A stretch of 64,000 nt of DNA from Scatophagus argus (GCF_020382885.2 NC_058499.1:15237872-15301871); one strand, 5' to 3'. Counted from the first letter of the stretch, positions 1 to 11,934 are shown. Program-made: numbers and translations. The notes: generated by a model not told the origin, from the letters alone.

Positions 1-2181
1 TCTCTGTGTTTGTGTCTGTGTAACATATTTGAGATGGTAAACGAAGAAAGGCCTCAACTGGTCTTTCATCCCATCCTGTCATTTAGCCTCCACAGAGAAG
101 CCCATCCTTCTTGGCTTCAGTTCGTTGTTTACGCTGGCAGGCCTGCATTTTCTCCTGCTGCCTGTGACAGCCATTAAAATTAGCTCATGCAGTGCCATAA
201 TGGTGAGCAGCTGTCACTGCGTAGACAAGAAGGGTAAAGAGCAGCATTACTGGAATGCATTGGACTCAGAAAGGGAAGGGAGGGGAGAGGATAATACCAG
301 GGCCATCATTACTGGTCTGGCAAAAGTGGTACTGCCATAGCACGATACTAAACAAACACACACATTTTATCCGATGAAATTTATTAGGATGGTTTTAATC
401 ACGGAGAAAAAAAAAAACTTAACCTGTGGTGTCTACTTCACAGAAAAAATTGAAATGACTTGGAGGTGGGGAATCAGCTTGGAAAAATACACAAGATGTT
501 CTGTCTCATTTCATCCTCTCAGAACAGACTGAACCTCTTAAATGTATGTGGGCAGTTTATTATTTACTTTATGAACACAACCTTAGACACATTTGGATCA
601 CAGTCATCTCTTTGCAAACCACAGTCAAGTGCCACGTGCTTAGCCTGTGTGCATTAGTGAGAGTGAGGAAACACCCAAAGACGGTCAATAAATACAAGGC
701 AATGTCCCAAACACCTCTGTGGCTGCAAGCACTTCTTTACCCACTGAGAGTGAGTCAGACGACTTCACTTTGATGCACCGAAAGGACTTGACCATAAAGA
801 CATCTTGCAAGAAGATTCATTTAGATTTAAACTATATGTTTCACTGGATATAAACTATACATACTGCAGATAAACATATAACGTTATTAGCTGCATACTT
901 TAAATACTGAATCAGAGTTTTGTTGTGTTCTTGCTGCTGTGAAAGATGTTGTAATTTGTATCAATACAAATATCGATCTTCTGTCTTCTGCAGTCCCCTT
1001 TAAAGACTCAGCAGCAACAGCAGCCTCCAGAATCAAATATCATTCAGTGTTTGGTTTTGTGTTTTTTTTTTTGCCCTGAATGATTAGTTGACCACACAGA
1101 ATTCTGAGAGTGGATGGTCCTTCCTTGCTGGCATTTTTATAAATACACTTGCCCCCACCGCGATGACTGGCATGTGACTTCCGGTGTCTGGCCTGCGAGA
1201 TTGAGCCTTCATAGTCACATGATGCTTCAACATCATAACACTGAGCGAGCACATGGAAAAACGTTGCAAACTTGCCCGTCCCTCATCACGTGTAGACTTG
1301 GTATGTATGTGTGTGAGCTTTTACAGTGTGTGAAATACATCATTCAACACAACTGATAAATCACTCTCACAATAATGTATCACTTTTAATATCCTGATAT
1401 TTCTCAGCTTTGATTATCTTTGCTTTCTTACGCAACTGAGCTCCATCGCTGCTGAGTCAAAATGGGATAATGTCTCTTAATTTAAAAAAAAGAAATAAAT
1501 GAAATGAAGACTTGTCTCGCCAAGACAGAATGATGCTAAGGACACCTATCAGTTGATCACTATAAGCAGTCAGATACTTTATCTCTTGCTAATCAGTAAA
1601 AGCATTCAAAATGTTTTTTGGCTACGCGCTAACTGATGGAGCTTTTATAACGCTGTAAAACTGTAAAGTTGTAGTAAGGACTCATCATGTGCTACAATAG
1701 TCCATACAGTATAATAATAATCACTTTGATAAAGCATGTTGCTAACCACCGGCAACAAAACATTATGATGAAGCATGCAATATTACAGATGGATCCTGAA
1801 CTATGAGTCCTTACTGTAATTGACTGATAATCATAATGCATTATAAGCCCCACATATAACTGTAATGATATACTGGACTCGTTTAGGTGTTCTGTATTTT
1901 GTACAGCGTAAACATGGTTATGGTTCAGAACATGCATAATCACAGCTGCTCCCTGATTGTCTTTCTGCTCAGCTTCAATTCTTCACTAATTAAAATGCAA
2001 TTAATAACAAAAGCAAAGGCGTTCATTTGAATAAAAGTGACGCCTCTGGTCCGTCTGTGTGTCTTAACTGTATATGTGCTGTGACAAAACAGGAGAAAGG
2101 AAAGCATACGTAACTGAAACAGTATTCGAGCAGCATTACAGTCTTAAAAAAAGGGAGACGCACTTCTTGGCACTTTTCTTC
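1..2181. other. Intergenic, no gene recognised
   Basis: I see no coding exon with family similarity and flanking splice sites here. The open frames are short (at most about 80 codons) and of low-complexity composition. The stretch is AT-rich and lies beyond the presumed 3' end of sspn. It may belong to the next gene's 3' flank, but nothing in the sequence shows that. Confidence 0.5.
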
Positions 2182-2187
2182 TTTATT
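2182..2187 (-). terminator. sspn: Candidate sspn polyadenylation signal (AATAAA on minus strand)
   Basis: TTTATT on the plus strand reads AATAAA on the minus strand, about 1.4 kb past the sspn stop codon. It is the clearest hexamer downstream of the gene in an otherwise non-coding stretch. The 3' UTR length that this implies (about 1.4 kb) is plausible but unproven; other hexamers exist nearer position 370. Confidence 0.35.
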
Positions 2188-3605
2188 CAATGAAATGCTC
2201 CTCAAACAACACATTAAAAGGCTTCTGTGCAAAATCATATTTCTTTGCATCCTCCCCAAGTCAATGCTCATTTTTTTTCAAAATAGATGTAACTTTGAGC
2301 ACTAATTACACTCTCCCTCTGAGCACATTTCATCTGATTTGCCATGGAAACTGCCTCCCCTTTCCCATTCCATGTTCATCGTGTATAAACTCCAGGTGAC
2401 CGCTGTCTGCACCTGAGATGACCGTAAGCAAAGCTGAACCTTTGCATAAGACAAAGCATTTTACAAAGACAAACTTAAAATGGTGCTGTTGCTTCATCCC
2501 TTCTGGCCTGTCCTTCCTGAATGAAAACAACTGAAACGCTGTAAACACAGTGAGATGATTTAGTTACTCAAAGTCCAGCTGCCTGTCTGAGTCCCCCTTT
2601 CCTCACCCTGGCCCCTTCCTCCCTCCCTTTGTGGCTGCAGTAGCTTGACTCCTACAGGCTGTTTGAGTCATGCTGGCTACTGGCCTGGCATCCACCTTCG
2701 CAAGCCACAGCCCAGTTCAGTCTGGATCCAGTCTCACAAAGTGTACTCTGTGCAGATTGTGCTACCGCTGTCAGGATCTGTTTTTTAATTCATGTAACTG
2801 AACTGTTTGGAGTATTACTGAGCTGCATACGTTTGTATAGTAGCAAAAGAAACAAAACAGAGTTCTTCATGGGATTAATTAAGTCAATATAGTCAATAGT
2901 CAAGTCACTATAATGTAATTTTCTGATTGAAAAGCAACAAACGAATAACTAATGTGATGCTTTTTTCATTAAATTAGGATTTTAAATGACAAATCTCTAA
3001 TATTTTCTTCTCCATATTTTCTTTCTCCAACGGGTGACCTTTTCACGGACAGTGTCTTTGCTAACTGTAATTTGACAACACAGTTACTTTGTGTGCCACC
3101 TAAAGTGTGACTAGAGCAACTAATCATGACCATTAAATCTCTGTAGGCCAAAATAAAAGATATTTTGCAAGAGCATGTACATTTTTGGAGTTAAGTGCAT
3201 AACAAATGAGCTGCTCTGGTTTCAAAGTTTGCTTCTAATTTGTCTGGCACTACAGCCGTGTGAGAGCTGTATGTGACGAGAGTAAAGGTCGAGATGATTA
3301 GAAACATTGTGAAAAATTCATTACCAAGGAACACAAATAACTGGATTAGTTTTTCAAAAATAGATCTGTTGTTTTGCTCCTCTTTATCTATTCAAGTTAT
3401 TTTCATAACACTGGACACAGGAAGTACAAAGTCACTTATAGAGTATACAAAATTTGTGCAAAAAGCCGTACAGTACAACTACCACAAAAAGATTAGTATA
3501 AACTGACATCAGTAAAAACACATTTGTCCAGAGTGTAATCACACGGCTCCATTACCATCCCTTATGATCTGCCTGACCAGAGTCATCAATTCTGTCGTCC
3601 ACGTG

Positions 3606-3965
3606 CTAAACTTTCTGCCACTGTTTGGAGGAGGGAGAGCCAATCTGAAGACCAGCAAAAAAAACCTGATAACGGTGCTTCCACATGATGAAGGCACCAA
3701 TGGTACAGACGAGTGCCTGGGCCAGGTTCAGCACAATCTGGATCACGAAGTAGAGTGTGAGTGTCCCAGTGATCACCTCGCAGTCACTGACTCCCTCATA
3801 GGTGAAGGTGCGTGCTATTGGGTCATTCTGAGCCAGCGTGCACACGCAGCTCTCGCCCACCTCCTTACAGCTTAACTTACTGGTCTGTGAGTGGTGATAT
3901 CCAGCGAACGCCACGACCAGCACTGAAATGACCAGACCGATTGTGCACAGGATGAAGTACAGGAG
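3606..3965 (-). CDS. sspn: sspn coding exon 3 (terminal)
   Basis: 119 codons plus stop after acceptor CTTCTACAG. It encodes membrane segments 3 and 4, the cysteine-bearing loop between them and the cytoplasmic tail ending in SSKQWQKV. Confidence 0.94.
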   Translation of the reverse strand, partial: LLYFILCTIGLVISVLVVAFAGYHHSQTSKLSCKEVGESCVCTLAQNDPIARTFTYEGVSDCEVITGTLTLYFVIQIVLNLAQALVCTIGAFIMWKHRYQVFFAGLQIGSPSSKQWQKV

Positions 3966-6644
3966 CTGTAGAAGGGCAGAGGACAAGTTAAAGGTCTTGC
4001 TCTTTTACCTCGAAACCTTTGATCGGTAAACCTTTTCTTATCTTCGGCTCTGTGTGTTTTTTATCCTAGAAATCTGGCTCCTGCTTTAGTCTGTTGTCTC
4101 GTGATTAACCCGGAGTGCCAAAACTGTAGCTTAGAAACAGACGTGCTGGCTCAGTGCCTATGGCAAGTTAAAGAGATTACCCATGATACTGCAGGGAAAG
4201 GTCTGACCCTCAGAACAGGAGCCCAGCTCTCAGAACAGATGAAACACAGCACATGCAAGACTGCCCTGCAGCTACAGCCGCTTCCCACTTTTAGTGAACA
4301 TCCTGTGTGAGTTTGAACAAAAGAGATTGTCTAAAAATACAGTTGTAAAATGTGACAGAGGCTTTGTGTTATTTATGCAACTGCACAATCTCAATAACAC
4401 TAAACCTTCATCTTAAGCCATCACTTACATAACAGGAACCCTCATTTACTGGTGTATTTTGATCTCAGTTACATGCTGCTTATGGAATTATGCAACTGAT
4501 GAGCGGTGCTTGATTCAAAATGGCATTTATGTTAATTTTGGAGCAGCTGTGAAATCTGAAGTAGTAGGCCGGTTACAAGGAAATGTACATACAGCAAGTG
4601 CATCAACAAGTACTTGGCTGAATGTGTTGTCCTTCACTAAATGATGGACGATCTCATGATTGGGAACCCCAAAGCAGGTAGAAACAGAAAGAAGTCAACG
4701 GTCATGTTGTTATTGTTTCCACAATTGAAGAGGAAACCGAGCATCTTGACACAATACATCATTACTGGAGAGGGTTATCAGAGAGCCAGTATCTTCACCT
4801 GACAACACTTAACTTCAAAATGTCTCCACCACAGCACATTTTCTATGCCAAGTAAAAAGAAAGGTGACTTATTGCTCACGTTGCGCCAAGAGCAACTAAA
4901 ATGAATAAATGAACTGATTGTGAAGTCTTAAATCCTTAAGATAAGAATAAATGAAGTGAGGCCATGAGATCAATGATGTGTTTGAATTGATGACATTAAT
5001 AAATTAGAGCACATTTGAACTGAGCACCAGAAAAAGAGATATTAAGGCTGCTTACAGCTGTTCTGGCATACACATTGTTAACTTAAAGGAGTGATATATT
5101 TGGATTTAGTTTGATACAAAAGTAGTTACGGATGAGAAAAGTAAGAAAATATGAGCAGTTGAAATTTTAACATGTTGAACAACAGAGGAAATATGGATAT
5201 TTTCAATAACAAGTTCTTAAAATACATTTTAATATTTCCAAAGTCTGCTTTGCAAACGTTGTATAACAGGATGTACATCAAGAATATCAGTGTGATTATG
5301 GCAACGCAAACAGTCTGATGAGATTTAAAACTCCCCAGTACAAACGCACTTGGAACTGGCTTTTTATCATGCTTTTCTGCTCAGACCATTTTGCAAATTA
5401 GCTGCTCTTCTTCATGCAAAATTTTGACATGGCCTCTTCACAGCACATGTACATATTTGATCCTGGTATGCACGCACAAACCAGACAAAATAAAAAAGTG
5501 GATGCTGCTGCCAAGGAGCTGCTTCTCAGTGGAAAAAAATGGTGGACTGATTTTAATTGCCTTGAAATTCCAACTGCATATATTGTACAGTTAATTAAGC
5601 TGAACAATCAAGTCACATTAATGAATGCACTCATCCACTCATAGGAATCCCCGCAGAGATCTTTTCAACACGAATGCAGTTGAATTCCTTTTTCTCTATG
5701 CCATTTACAGTAACAGTTCACCAAGAACAGCCATCTAAATTATAATGAGCAAAACATTGTTCTCTGAAGGTCTTCTCATATAATCAGAAATTTACTGCAA
5801 CTAAAATTCTACCACAAGCATGTGGTCAGTTTTAAACTGCAAAGATAAAGAGCCTGATTTGACTACACACTACGTGACATGACGGATGTGTGCACTCTGT
5901 ACGTGTTTAGACTCACCTTGCCAATGAACTGCATAGACGTTCTCTCATCAGGAAGATAGGTGACACAGTACAGGATGAAGCCCACGATGGAAACTAAACA
6001 CAGCTGCAACAACACATCAAAAAATATTTGACTTTCGCTCATATCGGAACAATGAAATATCAACGCAGTACTCATTTTGCAGTATCTGTATCAGAGTGCA
6101 GTCGACCTGTGCTCTTGTGTTATTATATTTGTTCCTTCTTGCTGTTATACAGAATATATTAGCGTGTGTGCATGTTTGCTGGTAGATCAAGCCCAGAAAC
6201 AAGAGTCTTCTTTTAAAAAAGAGTTGCCCAAAGTGGGGCCCTGTGAACACACCACAAGGTTCAATCTGGCCCTCCATATGTTTCTAGTGAGAAAAAAATT
6301 CTTTGTGTTTTCTTTTTTGTGACAGAAAAATGTTCTTTAAATATGAAGGATCTCTAATTATAAATGATTTTGGACAATGTGAATATAGTGGGTAGAGTGA
6401 TACTTTGCACAGGAGGTGAGTCAATTAAGAGAACTTGGGACCCTCACTTTACGGTATCATACAGCTAAATAAATCCTTTCTATCAGCCCTTGTCCCACTG
6501 TTAAGTTCTGGTTTTGGGCCTCCAAGAGACAAAGTTTTGGCAGCCCTGTTCTAGAAGATACTCTGCGTCCAGGTTTTCAGTGTGTCTCTTAATATTGCAT
6601 GATTCAGCAGTAAGCTGTCATCTGATTACATTACTCTCTCTCTT

Positions 6645-6677
<33 letters not shown>

Positions 6678-8257
6678 GACACGCTCACACTCGATCTGTT
6701 CTGTGAAATTGGAGTCTTGTGACTAACATGCAGCATCTTATTTAAATGTTTTTCCCAGGTTCTTAAGCACTCAGGAAGGGTCTTGATGACCTCCGTGTTT
6801 TTCACTCGGCTGAATCTCGTGAGGATCTAACTCGGGATGTTGATGTCCAGGGATGTTTTTGAGAGCAGATGGTGTCTGTGATAGGCTAGGACAAGATCCA
6901 AACAGGAACAACACGTGTTTATTCAATCACCAAAATGTGACTCTATGTTTTCTTCCAAACTGATAAGTAAAAGTTACCTTTTTGTTGTTTATTTGACAAA
7001 TTGCATGGTGACAGTTAATAACTGCTCACATAGAACAACTTACGCTTTAACGGAGCGTCAAAGTGTCTTGGGTGCTTACACTTTAACTGATACTTTGGCT
7101 GGTTTTAGCGTGTTAAAAGTCATTTATCAATACAAAATTTCAAATGATTGCGTTGTTTATTGGTTAACTGACACAAACATTCATCTCATACCTTTAAATG
7201 TAATTTCACCCAGTCTTACACACAAACTGACAACTCGATGTCCTCTCTCATTATTTGACATGGTTGAATTTTAACTGATTGAAACTGACTTTAGCTCTAA
7301 CATTTCAACTGACTTGTCGTATTACTTCAGTACCTTAACTCTGAATAGCACTTCAATTCCTTAAAGTACACCAACTTAAATTTCCATACAATATTGCACA
7401 TGCAAGTTCACGTTTTCAGGCATTTAAGGCGATTTAATGTTCTTTGGAAAACTTTTCTGGTTGCTCATTTTTGAAATTGCACAAATTATTTCACACATAA
7501 ACCTGATTTATGCATACAGCTTATCTTTAGCTGTCTGTATGGTCAAGGTTCAACTTTTGGATCAAATGTATGGCATATGTGTGTTTTATTTTTAAGACGG
7601 ATGGCAAGCACGATGAGTTGTAAACAAGTAGGAAATACCTGCACATCATCTTTTCAAACAATATCAAGGCATTTTAGATGCTACTAAGATGTTGAGAGAT
7701 CGAGCTGGAACATGGCACGGTGCGATATGACTGTCTCGTCTCATCAGGCCAGATGTTGGGGATTTGTTGGACATACCATAAGTACAGCAGAAGGTGCATG
7801 CAGGCCCTAGTGACTGCAACGTATTGGAGATTCAGGTGTATAAATATGACAGATGGAGACAGTGAGCGCCTGGCTGAGACAGATGGGTAAGGGCCAGCGC
7901 TGACGTGCGGTGTGGTGAAGATGGACAACACGCTGACGAACACACCGAGGATCATGCAGAAGTATCACACTCATCACAATTCATGCAAAAGTGTAGTGGC
8001 TGATGTTAGAGCATAAGGATGAAGCTTACAATGATTCCAGCCCAGTGTGGCGTCTCCCTGGCCAGGAGTGAGGGGCTGATGGCCAACATAAGGAAGGCCA
8101 CGGCAGTGACGGCCACCCCCAAAAGCAGCTGGAGCAGGGCGACGAGCAGGGGGAAGCGACAGACTCTGCACTTATGGCTGTCCTCTGGCGCTGGGCTTTC
8201 ATCTCTCTTCTTCTTGCCTTCCTTGTTGTCTGAGGAACCTTTTTGCCCTTGCCCCAT
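3606..8257 (-). CDS. sspn: Sarcospan, three coding exons
   Basis: Sarcospan is the small four-pass membrane protein of the dystrophin-glycoprotein complex that associates with the sarcoglycans at the muscle sarcolemma. Joining minus-strand 8257-8030, 6003-5917 and 3965-3606 gives 224 residues with all junctions in phase 0 (human protein: 243). The N-terminus is charged and cytoplasmic, followed by CRFPLLVALLQLLLG, which closely matches the human first membrane segment. Hydrophobic segments lie at about residues 36-58, 73-93, 106-126 and 180-203. The large loop before the last segment holds several cysteines (SCKEVGESCVC) and the family motif ARTFTYEGVSDC. The C-terminus carries the family block MWKHRYQVFFAG. 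Exons 1 and 2 meet within the second membrane segment. The start ATG at 8257 is the only one giving the family N-terminus. The gene is head-to-head with bhlhe41, as in mammals. Confidence 0.93.
5917..6003 (-). CDS. sspn: sspn coding exon 2
   Basis: 87 bp (29 codons) flanked by acceptor TTGTTGCAG and donor GTGAGT. It encodes the rest of membrane segment 2 and the conserved PDERTSMQF motif (human VDERTCIQF). Confidence 0.93.
6004..8029 (-). other. sspn: sspn intron 1
   Basis: About 2.0 kb. It contains a TC/CA microsatellite near 6632-6678, a stretch at 7080-7316 in which AACTGA recurs, and an open minus-strand frame at 7674-7955 that lacks a usable acceptor. Intron 2 (3966-5916, also about 2.0 kb) shows nothing recognisable. 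Confidence 0.7.
6632..6678. repeat. (TC)n-(CA)n compound microsatellite
   Basis: TC-rich dinucleotides with a short interruption, then about eight CA units, inside sspn intron 1. Confidence 0.9.
8030..8257 (-). CDS. sspn: sspn coding exon 1
   Basis: 76 codons from ATG at 8257-8255 to WAGII, followed by donor GTAAGC at 8029. It encodes the charged N-terminus, the first membrane segment and the ISPSLLARETPHW loop. A longer open frame runs past the donor into the intron, but the family sequence stops here. Confidence 0.93.
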
Positions 8258-9201
8258 TTCTCCTCCTTTCTTTACACTCTTCCCTCTGTACTCTTGACTT
8301 TTACTGTTGCAGTGTTTGGGGTGGATGAGCCTGTCTGTCGTCTGCCTCTCTCCCTTCCCCCCTCCCTGCCAAGGCCTCCTCTCACCATAAGCCCTGCACG
8401 GCTGCTATTTGAAAACAGAGAAGGCTCTGAACTAATATGGAAAACATTTGGACTGGATTCCTAAAGCGGCTCCAGTGCCACATATAGAGCAGGGAGCATA
8501 CTGTGGAGGAAAGGAAGAGAAGGGAGGGGGGGGGCAGGAAGACACAAAGGGGGATTCCAACATACGACTGTGAGATAATTTCACTTGTAGTCACAGTGAA
8601 AACAAGAAAGGGAAAGTACAGAGGCAAATCAGCAGGTATGAGTTAATGAGAAGCCAGCAGAGAGGAGGTCACACTTCATTTGAGAGCAGGAGTGACTGGA
8701 TCGTTCTTTGTCAGCACTGTTACACAAGAGAGCCATATGCTGCTAGCCAGAAACAGTCACATGACTTACAGGAAGAAGTAATGTGATCATAAGGCATGTG
8801 AGGGCATTACATGAGCTCAGATGTTAGTGTTTTTGAGCACTTTAATGTTCACAAGCAGCGAACAGGAGTCGCTGACAATCAAATTAATGTCCTGGGGTTA
8901 TTTATAAAACTTATGACACTTGTAATGTAGAAAGTTCTGGATCTTGCTGACTTTCCCCCGGGAGATAAAGCTATAACACCACACAGCGATTGACTTTAAA
9001 TGATTTTAGGGAAATCTGACCATTCTTTGGATACTGGGTGTTTTAGATGATCAGACAAATCAAAAAGTCACAGTCACAAAACCTCGTTGGGCAATTACCC
9101 CGCCAATCTTTGTCACATTTTTGTTAGTGTTTTATTATTAGACAAAGACGGTGAAGGTGGGAGAACAGCATCCATGCTGAGGTTAATAAAGAACCGCGAA
9201 T

Positions 9202-9207
9202 CACGTG
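9202..9207. promoter_or_regulatory. bhlhe41: E-box CACGTG (distal)
   Basis: A perfect palindromic class-B E-box, the site bound by CLOCK:BMAL1 and also by DEC1/DEC2. It lies about 0.8 kb upstream of the bhlhe41 start codon. Mammalian BHLHE41 is driven and auto-repressed through such sites; whether this one is used here is inference. Confidence 0.5.
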
Positions 9208-9340
9208 TTTGAGCACACAGCTGGGCCGGTGCCATGGTTACTGACAACGCAGCTTTGAAACGACTGGAGATGTGTGAATAGGTTACCCTGCCCTGCTCCG
9301 GGCAACAGCACAGAGTGACAGACGCGCACGAACGCGCCCG

Positions 9341-9362
9341 ACACACACACACACACACACAC
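9341..9362. repeat. (AC)11 microsatellite
   Basis: An uninterrupted AC dinucleotide tract upstream of bhlhe41. Confidence 0.95.
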
Positions 9363-9810
9363 ATTACGCTCTGTATTTGCTTATCTTTAACTTCTGTTGT
9401 TGTTGTTTTTAATGGACAAATATTTGTAAAGGCGGGGGGCCATTTAGGACGTGGGGGTTCAGTCTAAACTTGAATATGTGCAAGAGAGTTTGGTGATTTC
9501 TAATTGTTCATCACGTTTGATCTTAATCAGCGTGTCACGTATCAGTCCGCACTCGGCTTGTGCAAAGGTGCAAAGTTTAGGAGACACGCTATGCCACATG
9601 CGCCACCATTAGAGAGCTGCATGCTCATGTGCACTAGTCTGTCTCTTCTTCACGGCTGTGCGTCTTTTTCCTCTGCTGCACTGCGCGCATGAATCACGTT
9701 TCAACAACCAGGTCGAAAAGTGTTTGGACTACATCGCTATAGGAACAGCGTCGATAGCTGCTATGACACAGGGAAGGTCTAATTACCGGACTTTGTGCTG
9801 GTGCAGGCTA

Positions 9811-9816
9811 CACGTG
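9811..9816. promoter_or_regulatory. bhlhe41: E-box CACGTG (proximal)
   Basis: A second perfect CACGTG, 225 bp upstream of the bhlhe41 ATG and within the likely proximal promoter or 5' UTR. Its position suits clock input and negative autoregulation. Confidence 0.55.
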
Positions 9817-10040
9817 AGTCGGAAGCTGTTCCCTACCGGAGGCGCGCGTGCGCTCTAACCACAGCACAGACGGCTTTGCGAAGTGGCAGCTCAGGCAACT
9901 ATAGACATCAGTCTGAATCGCAGCTCCACTGGAGGACACGCACTGTGCACCATCTCCCTCAGCCGTCCGTCTGCGGGTCGTGGAATAACAAACAGCCCCC
10001 CAAAGAAACACAGGAGCGGACAGCGAGCAGCACAGAAGTG

Positions 10041-10102
10041 ATGGATGAAAGAATACCGCATTTACAGGACAGGCAGTTCCTGGAGCACGCAGATTTTTTG
10101 GG
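10041..10102 (+). CDS. bhlhe41: bhlhe41 coding exon 1
   Basis: 62 bp from the ATG at 10041, ending before donor GTGAGT at 10103. It encodes the DEC2-type N-terminus and leaves two bases of a split Gly codon. Confidence 0.93.
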
Positions 10103-11934
10103 GTGAGTGTCGCTTTTGGCAAACTCTGTCAAACTATGTCTAATAGAGTGTTATGACAACCAGGTGAATAATCGGACACTTTCCTGTTTACTTTAGGATG
10201 GATTACCCCTCGCTCTACATGTGCAAGTCCAAAAGAGGAATAAAACGAGAGGATGGTGGGAAGGTGCGCGCGGTTTCCTATGCTCACTTAGTCTTAGCGT
10301 TTAGTTCGTTGTTTTCATGAACCAACCCTCCGCAGAATTCATATATATGTGTAGGACTTAATACAGCAACTTTTAACATAGATATGTATTCGTGTTTTAA
10401 TACAGTAAACACGTCTGCTTTGCCAACAGGACGCATACAAGTTACCACACCGACTGATAGAGAAGAAGAGGAGAGACAGAATCAACGAATGTATTGGCCA
10501 GCTGAAGGATTTGCTCCCCGAGCATCTGAAGCTCTCGGTGAGATCATGACGCTACAAAAAGTTTGAATGTGCTCAGCGAACCTGGTTTTACAGGACAGGG
10601 ATCTCGTAAACAGCCATCTGAACCTTTATTTTTCTCCACAGACGCTCGGTCATTTGGAGAAGGCGGTTGTGCTGGAGTTAACACTGAAACATTTAAACGC
10701 ACTGACTGCTGTCACTGAGCAGCAGCACCAAAAGATCATTGCTTTGCAGAATGGTAAGATGAACAAACTTGATCATTTTCAGTGAGATTGGACTGCATTA
10801 TGAGAGTGGTTGGATTGTATAAATATTAGAGAGAAAAAAATATACACGAATAGATCAGATACAGGGTATATCGACAAACTGCGCATTTTAAGAATACAAC
10901 AAGATGACAAAACCTGCTTTTGAGACGCGTCCATTTAATGTAGTTTATTATTCAGATCTGACAATCTTTGAACTGCATGTTTTGCAGGAGACCGGTCAAT
11001 GAAATCTTCCATTCATGCAGATCTGGATGCGTTCCACTCCGGGTTCCAGGCCTGTGCCAAAGAGGTCCTGCAGTACCTGAGTCAGTTTGAGAACTGGACG
11101 ACACGGGAGCAGAGGTGCGCGCAGCTCATCAACCACCTTCACAAGGTGCTGGCGCAGTTCCAGCCCGGCGCGCAGCCACTCCAGCAGCAGCAGCTACCCG
11201 CCGAGGACGCACAGGATGGGCAGAAAACCGACAGCCATGCCAACTGTGTCCCGGTCATCCAGAGGACCCAAGGCGGGGAGCTTAACGAGAATGACACGGA
11301 CACGGACAGTGGATACGGGGGCGAGGCTGAAAAGACCGATGGCAAAGATAAAGAATGTGAGCGCATCAAGGCGCAGGGACACAAGGCGGTGAAGATCAAG
11401 CAAGAATTTGGAGATGATCGCGCTGCCAAAAAACCAAAGATAAACTGGCCTGGGAACGGTTTAGGCGGCACAGACCCCATCAGACCTGATCTGGCATTAA
11501 TGAACTCTCTGATGGGAATAAGCAGTGTGGGACAACAGACACCTATTTGCATGCCTTTCTACTTCATCAACCCATCGGCCGCGGCGTCGTATATGCCTTT
11601 TTTCGATAAAAGCAACATTGAAAAGTACATGTACCCAGCGGCGGCCGCTCTAGCGTCCCCTTTCCCCTGGCTATACCCCGCACACGCGTCAGCAGCGGCG
11701 GCCGCGGCTGCAGCCGCCGCCTTCCCCGGTTTGTCTGCGCACTTTGGAGCCTCTTCCCAGTCCAGTGACTCCCACAGTCCAGACAGCGACGAGTCACACG
11801 AGGCTGAGACAGGCTCACCTGAGGAGCGCGAGGAAAGTCCCGCGAGTAACGACGCAGAGGGTGACGCAGCTGATACGTCCCAGGAGAGCAAGAATAGCCC
11901 ACATGATCAGTTTTCTGCCTGTCAAACGAGCTAA
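10041..11934 (+). CDS. bhlhe41: Class E bHLH-Orange repressor BHLHE41 (DEC2/SHARP1), five coding exons
   Basis: This is the nuclear transcriptional repressor that binds E-boxes and opposes CLOCK:BMAL1; in mammals it affects circadian phase and sleep length. Joining 10041-10102, 10197-10263, 10430-10537, 10642-10753 and 10988-11934 gives 431 residues. The N-terminus (MDERIPHLQDRQFLEH) matches DEC2 and not DEC1. The bHLH spans about residues 47-103 with the family basic region KLPHRLIEKKRRDRINE. The Orange domain is at about 128-170 (DLDAFHSGFQACAKEVLQYL). DTDTDSGYGG is at 219-228, and a SUMO-type IKQE site has its lysine at 254. Alanine-rich runs lie at about residues 335-370. There is no C-terminal WRPW, as expected for DEC proteins. 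The last 60 residues are Ser/Asp/Glu-rich, unlike the human tail. Many E-boxes upstream fit autoregulation. Confidence 0.95.
10197..10263 (+). CDS. bhlhe41: bhlhe41 coding exon 2
   Basis: 67 bp after acceptor TTTACTTTAG. It encodes MDYPSLYMCKSKRGIKRED and ends at donor GTGCGC. Confidence 0.92.
10430..10537 (+). CDS. bhlhe41: bhlhe41 coding exon 3
   Basis: 108 bp (36 codons) after acceptor GCCAACAG. It holds the basic region and helix 1 (INECIGQLKDLLPEHLKLS). Donor GTGAGA. Confidence 0.95.
10642..10753 (+). CDS. bhlhe41: bhlhe41 coding exon 4
   Basis: 112 bp after acceptor TTCTCCACAG. It encodes helix 2 (TLGHLEKAVVLELTLKHL) through KIIALQN. Donor GTAAGA. Confidence 0.95.
10988..11934 (+). 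CDS. bhlhe41: bhlhe41 coding exon 5 (terminal)
   Basis: 947 bp after acceptor TTTTGCAG. It encodes the Orange domain, the CVPVIQRTQ and DTDTDSGYGGEAE motifs, the SUMO site, the alanine tracts and the acidic tail, with the stop TAA at 11932-11934. Confidence 0.95.

Larger units (their letters stand above)
8258..10040. promoter_or_regulatory. Bidirectional sspn / bhlhe41 upstream region
   Basis: The start codons of sspn (minus) and bhlhe41 (plus) are 1.8 kb apart, head-to-head, so this interval must contain or abut both 5' UTRs and promoters. The part from about 9.3 kb to the bhlhe41 ATG is locally GC- and CpG-richer than its surroundings. It holds two perfect CACGTG E-boxes, an RFX-like GGTGCCATGGTTAC at 9228-9241 and a (CA)11 tract at 9341. 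I could not place the transcription start sites. Confidence 0.65.

Noticed and set aside
7674-7955. A 93-codon minus-strand frame with hydrophobic stretches inside sspn intron 1, considered as an extra sspn exon
   Set aside because: A stop lies three codons before its ATG with no AG acceptor between. The only good donor (ATG|GTATGT) is out of phase with sspn exon 2, and no family similarity is seen.
11139-11902. Several long frames on the minus strand and in other frames across bhlhe41 exon 5
   Set aside because: Shadows of the real exon, caused by its GC-rich, alanine-rich codons.
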